A stretch of 64,000 nt of DNA from RGIG8775 sp045660295 (lineage in GTDB: Bacteria; Bacillota; Clostridia; Oscillospirales; CAG-272), in the NCBI GenBank assembly GCA_045660295.1, contig JAZRDN010000043.1, positions 62,001 through 126,000 of the forward strand, given 5' to 3'. A program made the translations under genes and the position numbers. Under the pieces are notes generated by a model that was not told the DNA's origin, made no database searches, and worked only from the letters and a program-made list of their open reading frames with translations. Below are positions 33,107 to 40,763 of this stretch, piece by piece (position 1 is the first letter of the stretch; each line of letters opens with the position of its first letter).

Positions 33107-33478
33107 TTACTTAAGCTCAACAGATGCGCCAGCCTCTTCAAGCTGCTTCTTGATAGCCTCAGCCTCGTCCTTGGAAATGCCTTCCTTGATAGCCTTGGGA
33201 GCTGCCTCAACAAGATCCTTAGCGTCCTTAAGACCAAGACCTGTGATCTCACGTACAACCTTGATAACGTCAAGCTTCTTAGCACCTGCAGATGCAAGAA
33301 TAACGTCGAACTCGGTCTTCTCTTCTGCAGCGGGAGCTGCACCGCCTGCAACAGCTACAACTCCAACAGGAGCAGCTGCGGATACACCGAACTCTTCCTC
33401 TACTGCCTTAACGAGCTCGTTAAGCTCAAGGATAGTCAAACCTTTGATTTCTTCAATAATAGCTGCGATATTAGCCAT
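33107..33478 (-). CDS. rplL: Ribosomal protein L7/L12
   Basis: L7/L12 forms the flexible stalk of the 50S subunit that recruits translational GTPases. The 123-residue protein starts MANIAAIIEEIKGLTILELN behind AGGAGG. It has the N-terminal dimerization helices, an Ala/Gly/Val-rich hinge (about 40-57) and the C-terminal domain with EKTEFDVIL, KLDVIKVVREITGLGLKDAK and KEGISKDEAE. The frame is open 8 codons further upstream, but the ribosome site fixes the start at 33478. It follows rplJ; no rpoB lies downstream. Confidence 0.97.
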   Translation of the reverse strand: MANIAAIIEEIKGLTILELNELVKAVEEEFGVSAAAPVGVVAVAGGAAPAAEEKTEFDVILASAGAKKLDVIKVVREITGLGLKDAKDLVEAAPKAIKEGISKDEAEAIKKQLEEAGASVELK

Positions 33479-33584
33479 TTTCGTAATCCTCCTAATAATC
33501 AATTAGTGTGTTTAATTTTTGCGGATTTGTGGGGAACCGCGCCCCGAAATTGATTAAGCAGTTAAACTGCAATTTTGTGCAAAA

Positions 33585-34136
33585 TTACTCTGCCGCAGGT
33601 GCTTCTGCGGGAGCTTCTGCTGCGGGAGCTTCTTCGCCGCCCTCTTCCTTCTTGTCTGCAACAGCCTTGATAGCGTATGCAAAGTTGTAGAGGGGAGACT
33701 GGATGCTTCCGAGGAACTTCGCGATAAGAACTTCCTTCGAGGGGATCTCAGCAAGAGCTTCAACAGTCTTAGCGTCGATAACGGCGCCGTCAACGTAACC
33801 TGCGAGAATCGAGAAGGACTCAACCTTTTCTGCGTATTCCTTGAGTACCTTCGCGGGAGCAACAGCGTCGTTTTCGCTGATAGCGATAGCTGTCATACCT
33901 ACGAGATACTGCTTCATGTCACCATAGCCAACCTCATCACAAGCTCTGCCTGTAAGAGAATTCTTGATAACCTTGTACTTAACACCCGCCTCACGGAGAG
34001 CCTTACGCATCTTGGTATCGTCATCAACGGTGATGCCCTGATAATTTACAAGTACACCGCTTACGGAATTCTTGATCTCTTCAGCAAGCTCGGCAACGAG
34101 TTTCTGCTTTTGTTCGAGTATGGATTTGCTCGGCAT
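33585..34136 (-). CDS. rplJ: Ribosomal protein L10
   Basis: L10 anchors L7/L12 dimers to 23S rRNA. The 183-residue protein begins MPSKSILEQKQKLVAELAEE after GGGAGGTG and has the conserved VNYQGITVDDDTKMRKALRE segment. The C-terminal helix that binds L12 is followed by an Ala/Glu/Pro-rich tail (about 165-183), longer than in many homologues. The frame is open upstream across the leader, but the ribosome site at 34136 is decisive. Expression is expected to be autoregulated through the leader and attenuator upstream. rplL follows after 106 bp. Confidence 0.96.
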   Translation of the reverse strand: MPSKSILEQKQKLVAELAEEIKNSVSGVLVNYQGITVDDDTKMRKALREAGVKYKVIKNSLTGRACDEVGYGDMKQYLVGMTAIAISENDAVAPAKVLKEYAEKVESFSILAGYVDGAVIDAKTVEALAEIPSKEVLIAKFLGSIQSPLYNFAYAIKAVADKKEEGGEEAPAAEAPAEAPAAE

Positions 34137-34170
34137 TTTGTTTTTCACCTCCCAATGTGAAATACAGGAT

Positions 34171-34217
34171 AAAAAAATCTTTCCTCCGCCAAAGCACAGC
34201 TTCACGCAAGGAAAGAT
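34171..34217 (-). terminator. Attenuator terminator in the rplJ leader
   Basis: On the minus strand, ATCTTTCC (34210-34217) pairs with GGAAAGAT (34177-34184), closing a loop of about 25 nt, and runs into seven T. It lies after the L10-binding leader and before the rplJ ribosome site. Read-through would therefore decide expression. Confidence 0.72.
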
Positions 34218-34239
34218 AAAACTCAAATATAAAGTTAAA

Positions 34240-34300
34240 ATCTGTCCTCGGCAGGGAAGCAACGCTTTTACGGAAACCTGCTGTCTTTGGATAACAGACG
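34240..34300 (-). promoter_or_regulatory. Ribosomal L10 autoregulatory leader
   Basis: On the minus strand the leader contains CCAAAGACAGCAGG followed downstream by CCTGCCGAGGA. This is the paired and bulged core of the L10 leader known upstream of rplJ in Bacillota, where the L10(L12)4 complex binds. It lies just after the promoter and before the attenuator hairpin. Excess L10 should favour termination. Confidence 0.75.
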
Positions 34301-34301
34301 T

Positions 34302-34330
34302 ATTTTATCACAAAACATTCGCTTTGTCAA
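34302..34330 (-). promoter_or_regulatory. Promoter of rplJ-rplL
   Basis: On the minus strand, TTGACA (34325-34330), 17 bp, TAAAAT (34302-34307). It makes rplJL independent of rplK/rplA, which are not in the window. Confidence 0.85.
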
Positions 34331-34376
34331 GAGTTTTTTGAAATTTTCTCAAAAATTTCTCAAAAAAGTTTTTCGG

Positions 34377-35381
34377 TCACGCCATGGTCTCAAGCATTTT
34401 CTCCGTGACGCTATATTTTGTGGGTGCGCCGCTTGTGAACGCCTTGAATTCCTCCACCATGTATTCCGCCATGCGGTGTACCTCGTCGGCTTGGCTTCCC
34501 GCAATATGGGGAGTGAGATATACGTTGTCAAGGGCGAGCAGAGGATTTCCGTCCTCTATCGGCTCGGGGAAGGTTACGTCAAGCACCGCCGCGGCGTTTG
34601 GCTTTTCACTCATCGCACGTGCCAGATCGGCTTCAACCACCTGCGCTCCGCGACCGGTATTAAGGAAGGTGGCGTTTGGCTTCATAAGCTTGAAAAGCTC
34701 ATAGTCAAGCATGCCCACGGTCTGGGGATTGTTGGCAAGATGATTGGAAATAACCTGACATTCCGAGAAAATACGCTCAAGCGAGCAAAGCTCAATACCA
34801 AGACTGTCGGCTTTTTCCTGCGAGCAGAATGGGTCGAATACAAGCACCTTGTGGTTGTAGACCTTGAGCATTTCGGCTACCAGACTTCCTATCATGCCCA
34901 CGCCGATAAGACCGACCTTACAACCGTAATTGCCGGGGCAAGACATGGATAGCTCACGCGCTTCATTGCGCTTGTTGGCGGATGCCAGCGAACACGCCCT
35001 GAAAAAGCCCTTGCAGGCAAGGATTATCTGCGCTACCGTGTATTCTGCCACAGGAACGGCGTTTGCAGCCCACGCGCTGAAAATTTTTACTCCGCGAGCC
35101 ATAAACGGGCGGGCGAAAGTCTGTACTGTACCCGCCGAGTAGAAAATAGCCTTGAGGGCGGGGAAGCATTTCGCAACCTCATCGTCGGTAAGCGCTGGCA
35201 TCGACCACGTGGAGAATATGTATTCCACGTCCGCGAATTTTTCGGGTGCGGCAAGAAGGTCTCCCTTTTTGAATCGATACTCGGGCTTCAGTGCGGCGAT
35301 TTCTTCAAGCACTTTTTTTGTGCTTTCGGAATATACGTAATCGAGTTGTCCGTGATTGTTGGCAAGATAAATGCTTTTCAT
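34377..35381 (-). CDS. D-isomer-specific 2-hydroxyacid dehydrogenase family protein
   Basis: This NAD(P)-dependent oxidoreductase probably reduces a 2-keto acid or oxidises a 2-hydroxy acid. The 334-residue protein has the C-terminal NAD fold with GLIGVGMIG (near residue 155) and the catalytic series: arginine in NTGRG, glutamate near DVTFPEP, and histidine in LTPHIAGS. The N-terminal substrate domain is divergent, so the substrate cannot be named. Its start codon overlaps the stop of the upstream AraC regulator by 4 bp (ATGA). It is thus cotranscribed with the regulator and opposite to the OYE-SDR-flavoprotein operon, and a role in the same pathway is likely. Confidence 0.85.
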   Translation of the reverse strand: MKSIYLANNHGQLDYVYSESTKKVLEEIAALKPEYRFKKGDLLAAPEKFADVEYIFSTWSMPALTDDEVAKCFPALKAIFYSAGTVQTFARPFMARGVKIFSAWAANAVPVAEYTVAQIILACKGFFRACSLASANKRNEARELSMSCPGNYGCKVGLIGVGMIGSLVAEMLKVYNHKVLVFDPFCSQEKADSLGIELCSLERIFSECQVISNHLANNPQTVGMLDYELFKLMKPNATFLNTGRGAQVVEADLARAMSEKPNAAAVLDVTFPEPIEDGNPLLALDNVYLTPHIAGSQADEVHRMAEYMVEEFKAFTSGAPTKYSVTEKMLETMA

Positions 35382-36202
35382 TGTTTTTTTCCTCTGTGAA
35401 TTTGTCTGTATTGTGATGGTGTGTAACCAACCTTTTTCTTAAAGTATTTTGAAAAATTACTGGTGTCCGGGAAGCCTATCTGCTCGCTTATCTCCGATAC
35501 CGAAAGCGAGGTGTTGGTAAGGAGCTCACGTGCTTCGGCTATTCTGCAAAGCATGCGGTAGTTTTTTATGCTGTATCCCGTGACCTGCTTGTAGGCGTGG
35601 GCGAGATAATAGCGGCTGATGTGAAATTCCGCCGCAAGCTCGTCGAGCGACTGCTCCGAGGCGAGATCTGTCTCTATTTTTTGTTTTATCTTTTGTACCG
35701 TTGAGGTTATATTGTTGTCGTCAAATGGGAAAGCCGTGGGGGCGTGTCTGTAAAGCGCCACCAGTATGCAGCGAAGCAGAGCCGACGCATTTTCGGGATA
35801 TTCCTTGGGGGTCGAATTGCTCTCCTTCAGAAGCTCCCACAGAACAGGTGTCAGAAACGGCTCTATATCCGCCACGTCTACGCAGTGGCAAAAATGCTCG
35901 GGGCGATTGGATATTATTGAAAGAAGCCTGTCGTTTTTGATTTCCTGTTTTATCATGCACGGTGTGAGCGAGATGCAGAAGCGTGAAAACTCCTTGCTTA
36001 CCGCTGTGAATGAGTGCGTTTCAAAGTTGCTGACAAAAACCGCGGTGGGGCGCGTGATGAAATAATGCTTGTCGTTTATCTGAACGTTAACCTCGCCCTT
36101 CATAATGAAAAATATTTGATGAAGATTTTGGTGAACGTGAGGTGAAATTCCGATATTATTGTCAGAGAAAATTGTATGCCCTATTCCATGGATACAAGAC
36201 AT
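35378..36202 (-). CDS. AraC-family transcriptional regulator (cupin plus AraC HTH)
   Basis: The 274-residue protein has an N-terminal cupin-like ligand domain (HVHQNLHQIFFIMKGEVNVQ, near residues 25-45). The C-terminal double helix-turn-helix (about 170-272) contains ISRYYLAHAYKQVTGYSIKN and IGFPDTSNFSKYFKKKVGYT. The start at 36202 follows GGAGGTG; the frame runs further upstream without a site. It is divergent from the OYE operon across a 193-bp gap and cotranscribed with the 2-hydroxyacid dehydrogenase, so it is the probable local activator. The ligand is unknown. Confidence 0.88.
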   Translation of the reverse strand: MSCIHGIGHTIFSDNNIGISPHVHQNLHQIFFIMKGEVNVQINDKHYFITRPTAVFVSNFETHSFTAVSKEFSRFCISLTPCMIKQEIKNDRLLSIISNRPEHFCHCVDVADIEPFLTPVLWELLKESNSTPKEYPENASALLRCILVALYRHAPTAFPFDDNNITSTVQKIKQKIETDLASEQSLDELAAEFHISRYYLAHAYKQVTGYSIKNYRMLCRIAEARELLTNTSLSVSEISEQIGFPDTSNFSKYFKKKVGYTPSQYRQIHRGKKQ

Positions 36203-36350
36203 TTTCTCACCTCCATAACAATTTTGATAATACATCTTGATGCTATAAGTATATAACAAAAAAGCGTTTTTGTACAGAGGTTTTTCAGTAAAAAGCAACT
36301 TTTATCAATCTTTTCGCAAATTTGTTATAGAAAACCGCGCCGTATAGGTG

Positions 36351-36356
36351 TATAAT
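36351..36356 (+). promoter_or_regulatory. Promoter -10 box of the OYE-SDR-flavoprotein operon
   Basis: A perfect TATAAT lies 40 bp before the OYE start, but the -35 position (36328-36333, TAGAAA) matches poorly. A good -10 with a weak -35 suits an activator-dependent promoter, as expected with a divergent AraC gene. I could not find a convincing direct-repeat operator in the 193-bp gap. Confidence 0.5.
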
Positions 36357-36395
36357 GTAATTGTAAAAAGTTGCTGAATTTCAAAGGAGGATGAA

Positions 36396-37718
36396 ATGAA
36401 TTATTCTGTTCCAAACACTAAAACCGAGCTTGAGATGCTTTGTGCCGACGCGGGGCTTGCGCTTCCTGTAAGTGATGATACGTCGGTGTTGAAAGCGCCG
36501 ATGAACATTCACGGAAAAACCGTTCATAACCGTATAGCCTATCAGGCAATGGAGGGCTGTGACGGCACGCGCGAGGGCACTCCCGATGAGCTTACTTTGC
36601 GCCGCTATATGCGCTTTGCCGAGGGTGGCGCGGGCATAATATGGTTTGAAGCTACCGCTGTCGTAGAGGAGGGACGCGCAAATCCCCGTCAGATGTACAT
36701 AAACGACAGAACGCTTGACAGCTTCAAAAAAATCGTGAGCGACATCAAGGAGCGTTGCTTAAAAACAAACGGCTACGAGCCGCTGGTTATCTGCCAGCTT
36801 ACCCATTCGGGAAGATACAGTAAGCCCGAGGGAGTTCCCGCTCCGCTTATCGCTTATAACAATCCCTTGTTTGAAAAGGAAAATCCCATAGACAAAAGCA
36901 GAATACTTTCCGACGAGCAGCTTGACCGTATAGGCGAGGCGCTTGTAAACGGCGCGCTTCTTGCCGAAAAGGCGGGATTTGACGGCGGTGATATCAAGTG
37001 TTGTCACAGATATCTGCTTTGCAAGCTTCTCTCAGCTTACACAAGAGAGAACAGCCGTTACGGCGGCAGCTTCGAGAACCGCACGCGCCTTGTGAGAGAG
37101 GCGGCAAAGGGGGCGCTTGAAAACTGCGGCAAGGACTTTATCGTCACCACAAGAATTAATATATATGATGGGTTTGAATATCCCTACGGCTACGGCGTGC
37201 GTGAGGGCGAGGGAATAACCCCCGATTTTACCGAAGCTAAAAAGCTCTGCGCAGAGCTTGTCGAGATGGGTATGCCGCTTATAAATATGACTATGGGTAA
37301 TCCATACGTCAATCCTCACGTAAACCGTCCCTTTGCCAAGGGAACGTATGAAGCGCCCGAAAAGCCTATTTTCGGCGTAAAGCGTATGCTTGACGGCATC
37401 GCTGAAGTGGCGGAAGCGATAAAGGGAACTCCGGTTATCAGCTCGGGACTCAGCTATCTTGGCGCAATGTCACCGAGCGTAGTCGCGGCGTATATCAAAG
37501 ATGGAAAATTCGATTTCGCTGGCTACGGCAGAGAGACTCTGGCTTATCCCGACTTGGCTAAAGACATCTGTGCTACGGGCGGACTTGACCCCAAAAAGGT
37601 CTGTGTCGCTTGCGGAAAATGCACGGAGATAATGAGAAAGCCGGGCGGAACACCGGGATGCGTTATCAGAGACAGTGGAGTGTACGCGCCGCTTTATAAA
37701 AAATTTTGTATGAATTGA
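36396..37718 (+). CDS. Old Yellow Enzyme-family NADH:flavin oxidoreductase with C-terminal Cys cluster
   Basis: This FMN-containing ene-reductase is expected to reduce an activated C=C bond. The 440-residue protein has the TIM-barrel start NRIAYQAMEG, the ligand-site histidine in ICQLTHSGRYS, and DIKCCHRYLLCKLLSAYTRE, where most OYEs have HGAHGYL. YGGSFENRTR and a C-terminal phosphate-binding region follow. Four cysteines near the end (C403, C406, C409, C422) look like the 4Fe-4S site of the dienoyl-CoA reductase branch. The FAD/NAD domain that follows it in those enzymes is absent. It leads an operon with an SDR and an FAD protein. The substrate is unknown. Confidence 0.85.
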   Translation: MNYSVPNTKTELEMLCADAGLALPVSDDTSVLKAPMNIHGKTVHNRIAYQAMEGCDGTREGTPDELTLRRYMRFAEGGAGIIWFEATAVVEEGRANPRQMYINDRTLDSFKKIVSDIKERCLKTNGYEPLVICQLTHSGRYSKPEGVPAPLIAYNNPLFEKENPIDKSRILSDEQLDRIGEALVNGALLAEKAGFDGGDIKCCHRYLLCKLLSAYTRENSRYGGSFENRTRLVREAAKGALENCGKDFIVTTRINIYDGFEYPYGYGVREGEGITPDFTEAKKLCAELVEMGMPLINMTMGNPYVNPHVNRPFAKGTYEAPEKPIFGVKRMLDGIAEVAEAIKGTPVISSGLSYLGAMSPSVVAAYIKDGKFDFAGYGRETLAYPDLAKDICATGGLDPKKVCVACGKCTEIMRKPGGTPGCVIRDSGVYAPLYKKFCMN

Positions 37719-37728
37719 GGACTGTAAA

Positions 37729-38472
37729 ATGAAGGTTGCAATAGTTACAGGCGCGGCTGGCGGAATAGGCTACGCTACCGTGGAGGAGCTTATAAACAAA
37801 GGCTTTGCCGTGGTCGGAATGAACCGCAGACCTTACGAAAGCGTCAAGGAGCAATTTGAACGCTTTGGCGATAAATTTACATACGTTTCGGGCGATCTTT
37901 CGTCGGCTGAGGACAGAAAAAAGCTGGTGGATACCGCGATTGAAGAGTACGGCAGAATTGACGCTCTGGTCAACGTTGCGGGCGTTGCGCCCAAGGAGCG
38001 CAGAGATATCCTTGAGGCGACCGAGGAGAGCTACGACTACGTTATGGGTATCAATTCAAAAGGCACGTTCTTCCTCACGCAGGACGTGGCAAAGAGAATG
38101 GTTGCGGGCGGTATCAAAGGATATATAGTAAATATCTCCTCTGTTTCGGCTTATACAAGCTCTACCTCACGCGGCGAATACTGTATCTCAAAGGCGGGAG
38201 TCTCTATGATGACAAAGCTCTTTGCCGACAGACTGGCGGGAGAGGGAATACTGGTCAATGAGGTCTGCCCGGGAATAATCTATACGGAAATGACAGAAAA
38301 AGTCAAAGATAAATACGATGCCAAGATAGCAGACGGACTCGTGCCAACAGGGCGGTGGGGATACCCCGAGGATGTGGCAAAGGCTGTTGGAGCGCTTGTT
38401 GACGGAACGTTCGCCTACACCACGGGCGAGACCTTTATCGTTGACGGCGGTCTGCATATAAGAAAACTTTGA
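37729..38472 (+). CDS. Short-chain dehydrogenase/reductase (SDR)
   Basis: This NAD(P)-dependent alcohol/ketone oxidoreductase has 247 residues. Visible are the cofactor motif TGAAGGIG (7-14), NVAG (82-85) at the NNAG position, and the catalytic triad S138, Y151 and K155 (YCISK). The C-terminal VDGGL is near residue 242. It is of the classical FabG-like type; the ring or acyl substrate is not known. It starts 10 bp after the OYE gene and ends 7 bp before the flavoprotein gene, so it belongs to one operon. A steroid-, bile-acid- or aromatic-type substrate is only a guess from the company it keeps. Confidence 0.88.
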   Translation: MKVAIVTGAAGGIGYATVEELINKGFAVVGMNRRPYESVKEQFERFGDKFTYVSGDLSSAEDRKKLVDTAIEEYGRIDALVNVAGVAPKERRDILEATEESYDYVMGINSKGTFFLTQDVAKRMVAGGIKGYIVNISSVSAYTSSTSRGEYCISKAGVSMMTKLFADRLAGEGILVNEVCPGIIYTEMTEKVKDKYDAKIADGLVPTGRWGYPEDVAKAVGALVDGTFAYTTGETFIVDGGLHIRKL

Positions 38473-38479
38473 GGCACTT

Positions 38480-40405
38480 ATGGAGCATATAGTTATAAAC
38501 GGTAAAAAGATTCAAGCCCACACCGTGAACACTCTCGTGGTGGGAAGCGGTGCGGCGGGCTTTAACGCGGCGCTTTCACTCTATGAGGAAGGCGTGCGCG
38601 ATATAGCCATAGTCTGTGAAGGCGTCAATATGGGAACATCGCGTAATACAGGTTCTGATAAGCAGACCTATTATAAGCTGGGAATGTGCGGCGCGCCCGA
38701 TTCTCCGCGCGATATGGCTCAGGATATTTTTGACGGCGGTTGCGTTGATGGCGATATCGCCTATGCCGAGGCGGCAAATTCGGCGCGTTGCTTTATGCGC
38801 CTCACCGATCTGGGTGTGAAGTTTCCCACAAACAGCCTTGGTGAGTACGTGGGATATAAGACCGACCACGACAAACGCTCACGCGCAACGTCTGCAGGAC
38901 CGCTCACCTCAAAAATGATGACCGAGTGCCTTGAGGCGGCGGTGAAAAAAAGAGATATTACCATATTTGATAATCTCTTTGCGCTTAAGATCATAAAAAA
39001 GGGTGAAAAGGCAAGCGGACTTCTGGCGCTTGATAAAAATAACGATTGCGCTCCTGTGCTTTTCGGCTTTGAGAACATTATCCTCGCTACAGGCGGTCCT
39101 GCGGGTATGTACGCCGACTCGGTCTATCCCGAGTGCCATAACGGCGCTTCGGGCTTGGCTTTTGAGGCGGGAGCAGATGGCAGAAATCTTACCGAATGGC
39201 AGTACGGAATAGCGTCAACGCATCCGCGCTGGAACGTGTCGGGAACATATATGCAGGTGCTTCCCGCTGTGGTGTCGGTGGACGAAAAGGGCATCGAGCG
39301 AGAGTTTGTAAACGACTATTTCGCCGATGACGGCAAAGCGCTTTCAATGGTGTTCAAAAAAGGCTATGAGTGGCCCTTTGACTGCAACAAGATCAAGGAC
39401 GGCTCGTCGGTCATAGACCTGCTTGTGTGGTACGAAAAATCGATACTCGGGCGCAAAGTTTATCTTGATTATACAAGAAATCCTCGCAATCTTTCAGAGC
39501 TTGATTACGGCAGACTCGATGCCGAGGCGCACGATTACCTTACGGCAGTCGGCGCTTGCTTCGGCTCGCCCATAGAACGCCTTAAGCACATGAATATGCC
39601 CGCCTATGAGCTTTATCTCTCGCGCGGCGTTGACTTGGCAAAGGATAGACTTGAAATAGCCCTCTGTGCTCAGCACAGTAACGGCGGTGTGGCAGTTGAT
39701 AAGTGGTGGAGAACCTGCGTTGATGGGCTTTTCGTGGTCGGAGAAGCCGCGGGAACTCACGGCGTAAAGCGCCCTGGCGGAAGCGCGCTCAATGCGGGTC
39801 AGGTCGGCTCTCTTCGTGCGGCGCAGTATATAGCGGCGCACTGCAAGGGAAAGAAAATAACCCTTGATGAGCTTGCCGAAATCTCCAAGCCGTCGCTTCA
39901 AAGGCTCGAAGAAGAAAGACGGCTTATTGTGTCCGACTGCTCAAAGATTGACGCCATTCGCCGTAAATTTACCGAAGCCATGAGCAGAAGCGCGGGCGCT
40001 ATCCGCAATAAGGCGGGAATAAACAGACTGTGCGCCGAGGTCTCGCTGTACAAGGATAACTTTGCATGCAATCTGAAGGTGGAGAAGGAAAGCGAGCTAT
40101 ACAAGGCTTACAGACTGCGTGACACCTTGATCTCACAGTGTGTGTACCTTACGGCAATGATTGATTATATGGAGTGCGGCGGCGCGTCAAGAGGTTCTGC
40201 CATATATCTTGACAGCGTTTCGGACTTTGGCTCGCTTTTTGAGTTCAAGGATGCCTCGCCTGAGCTTTTGTCAAAAATTCAAGAAATAAAGTATCTCGGA
40301 AACTCGATGGAAACATCGTGGCGTGACGTACGCCCGATCCCCGACGGTGGCGGAGTTTTTGAAACCGTGTGGAGAAAGTACAGAGAGGGAAAAATATACG
40401 AATAA
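38480..40405 (+). CDS. FAD-dependent oxidoreductase, fumarate reductase/NadB-like flavoprotein
   Basis: The 641-residue protein shows the Rossmann FAD motif VGSGAAG (21-27), ATGGPAGMY in the middle, and the flavoprotein signature AQHSNGGVAVD. VVGEAAGTHGVKRPGGSALN follows, as in succinate dehydrogenase/fumarate reductase and L-aspartate oxidase. No signal peptide and no covalent-FAD site are obvious. In gut anaerobes such proteins often reduce unusual unsaturated acids. It is the last gene of the OYE operon and is followed by a strong terminator. It may pass electrons to the OYE, which lacks its own FAD domain. Confidence 0.86.
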   Translation: MEHIVINGKKIQAHTVNTLVVGSGAAGFNAALSLYEEGVRDIAIVCEGVNMGTSRNTGSDKQTYYKLGMCGAPDSPRDMAQDIFDGGCVDGDIAYAEAANSARCFMRLTDLGVKFPTNSLGEYVGYKTDHDKRSRATSAGPLTSKMMTECLEAAVKKRDITIFDNLFALKIIKKGEKASGLLALDKNNDCAPVLFGFENIILATGGPAGMYADSVYPECHNGASGLAFEAGADGRNLTEWQYGIASTHPRWNVSGTYMQVLPAVVSVDEKGIEREFVNDYFADDGKALSMVFKKGYEWPFDCNKIKDGSSVIDLLVWYEKSILGRKVYLDYTRNPRNLSELDYGRLDAEAHDYLTAVGACFGSPIERLKHMNMPAYELYLSRGVDLAKDRLEIALCAQHSNGGVAVDKWWRTCVDGLFVVGEAAGTHGVKRPGGSALNAGQVGSLRAAQYIAAHCKGKKITLDELAEISKPSLQRLEEERRLIVSDCSKIDAIRRKFTEAMSRSAGAIRNKAGINRLCAEVSLYKDNFACNLKVEKESELYKAYRLRDTLISQCVYLTAMIDYMECGGASRGSAIYLDSVSDFGSLFEFKDASPELLSKIQEIKYLGNSMETSWRDVRPIPDGGGVFETVWRKYREGKIYE

Positions 40406-40410
40406 CAAAA

Positions 40411-40440
40411 GGGCTGTCGCTTGGCGACAGCCCGAATTTT
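40411..40440 (+). terminator. Terminator of the OYE-SDR-flavoprotein operon
   Basis: A perfect 10-bp GC-rich stem (40411-40420 with 40424-40433) with a 3-nt loop, followed by GAATTTTT. Confidence 0.82.
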
Positions 40441-40457
40441 TAGATGTTGCTTTTATT

Positions 40458-40745
40458 TTAAGCGAAATCTTCCTCGCTTGCGTCCTCGTCAACGGGGATC
40501 TCAATAGGTTCTTCCTCAAGAACTACTACTTCCTCCTCAGCAGGCTCCTCGGCAACTGCCTTTTTTACGGGGGTGGTGTTGTCCTCGATAAGCGCGAGAC
40601 CCATGATACCCTCTACGGTGGCAAGTGCCGCGAGAGCCGCAACAGCGCTCTTTTTCTTCATGCAAAGAGCGAGAAACGTAAAGGTTGTTGTGATAGCCGA
40701 TACCACAAGCATTATACCGATGTAAAACTTTGTTCTCTTATTCAT
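40458..40745 (-). CDS. Small membrane protein with acidic tail
   Basis: The 95-residue product has an N-terminal positive patch (MNKRTK), one hydrophobic helix (about 8-28), a second hydrophobic stretch (about 32-53), and a strongly acidic C-terminal third (EEPAEEEVVVLEEEPIEIP). I do not recognise a family. AGAGGG precedes the start. It lies 18 bp after prfB on the same strand, so both are probably on one transcript. The acidic tail is a low-complexity sequence of the type seen in many Clostridial membrane proteins. Confidence 0.72.
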   Translation of the reverse strand: MNKRTKFYIGIMLVVSAITTTFTFLALCMKKKSAVAALAALATVEGIMGLALIEDNTTPVKKAVAEEPAEEEVVVLEEEPIEIPVDEDASEEDFA

Positions 40746-40763
40746 AACGAAACCCTCTTTCTT

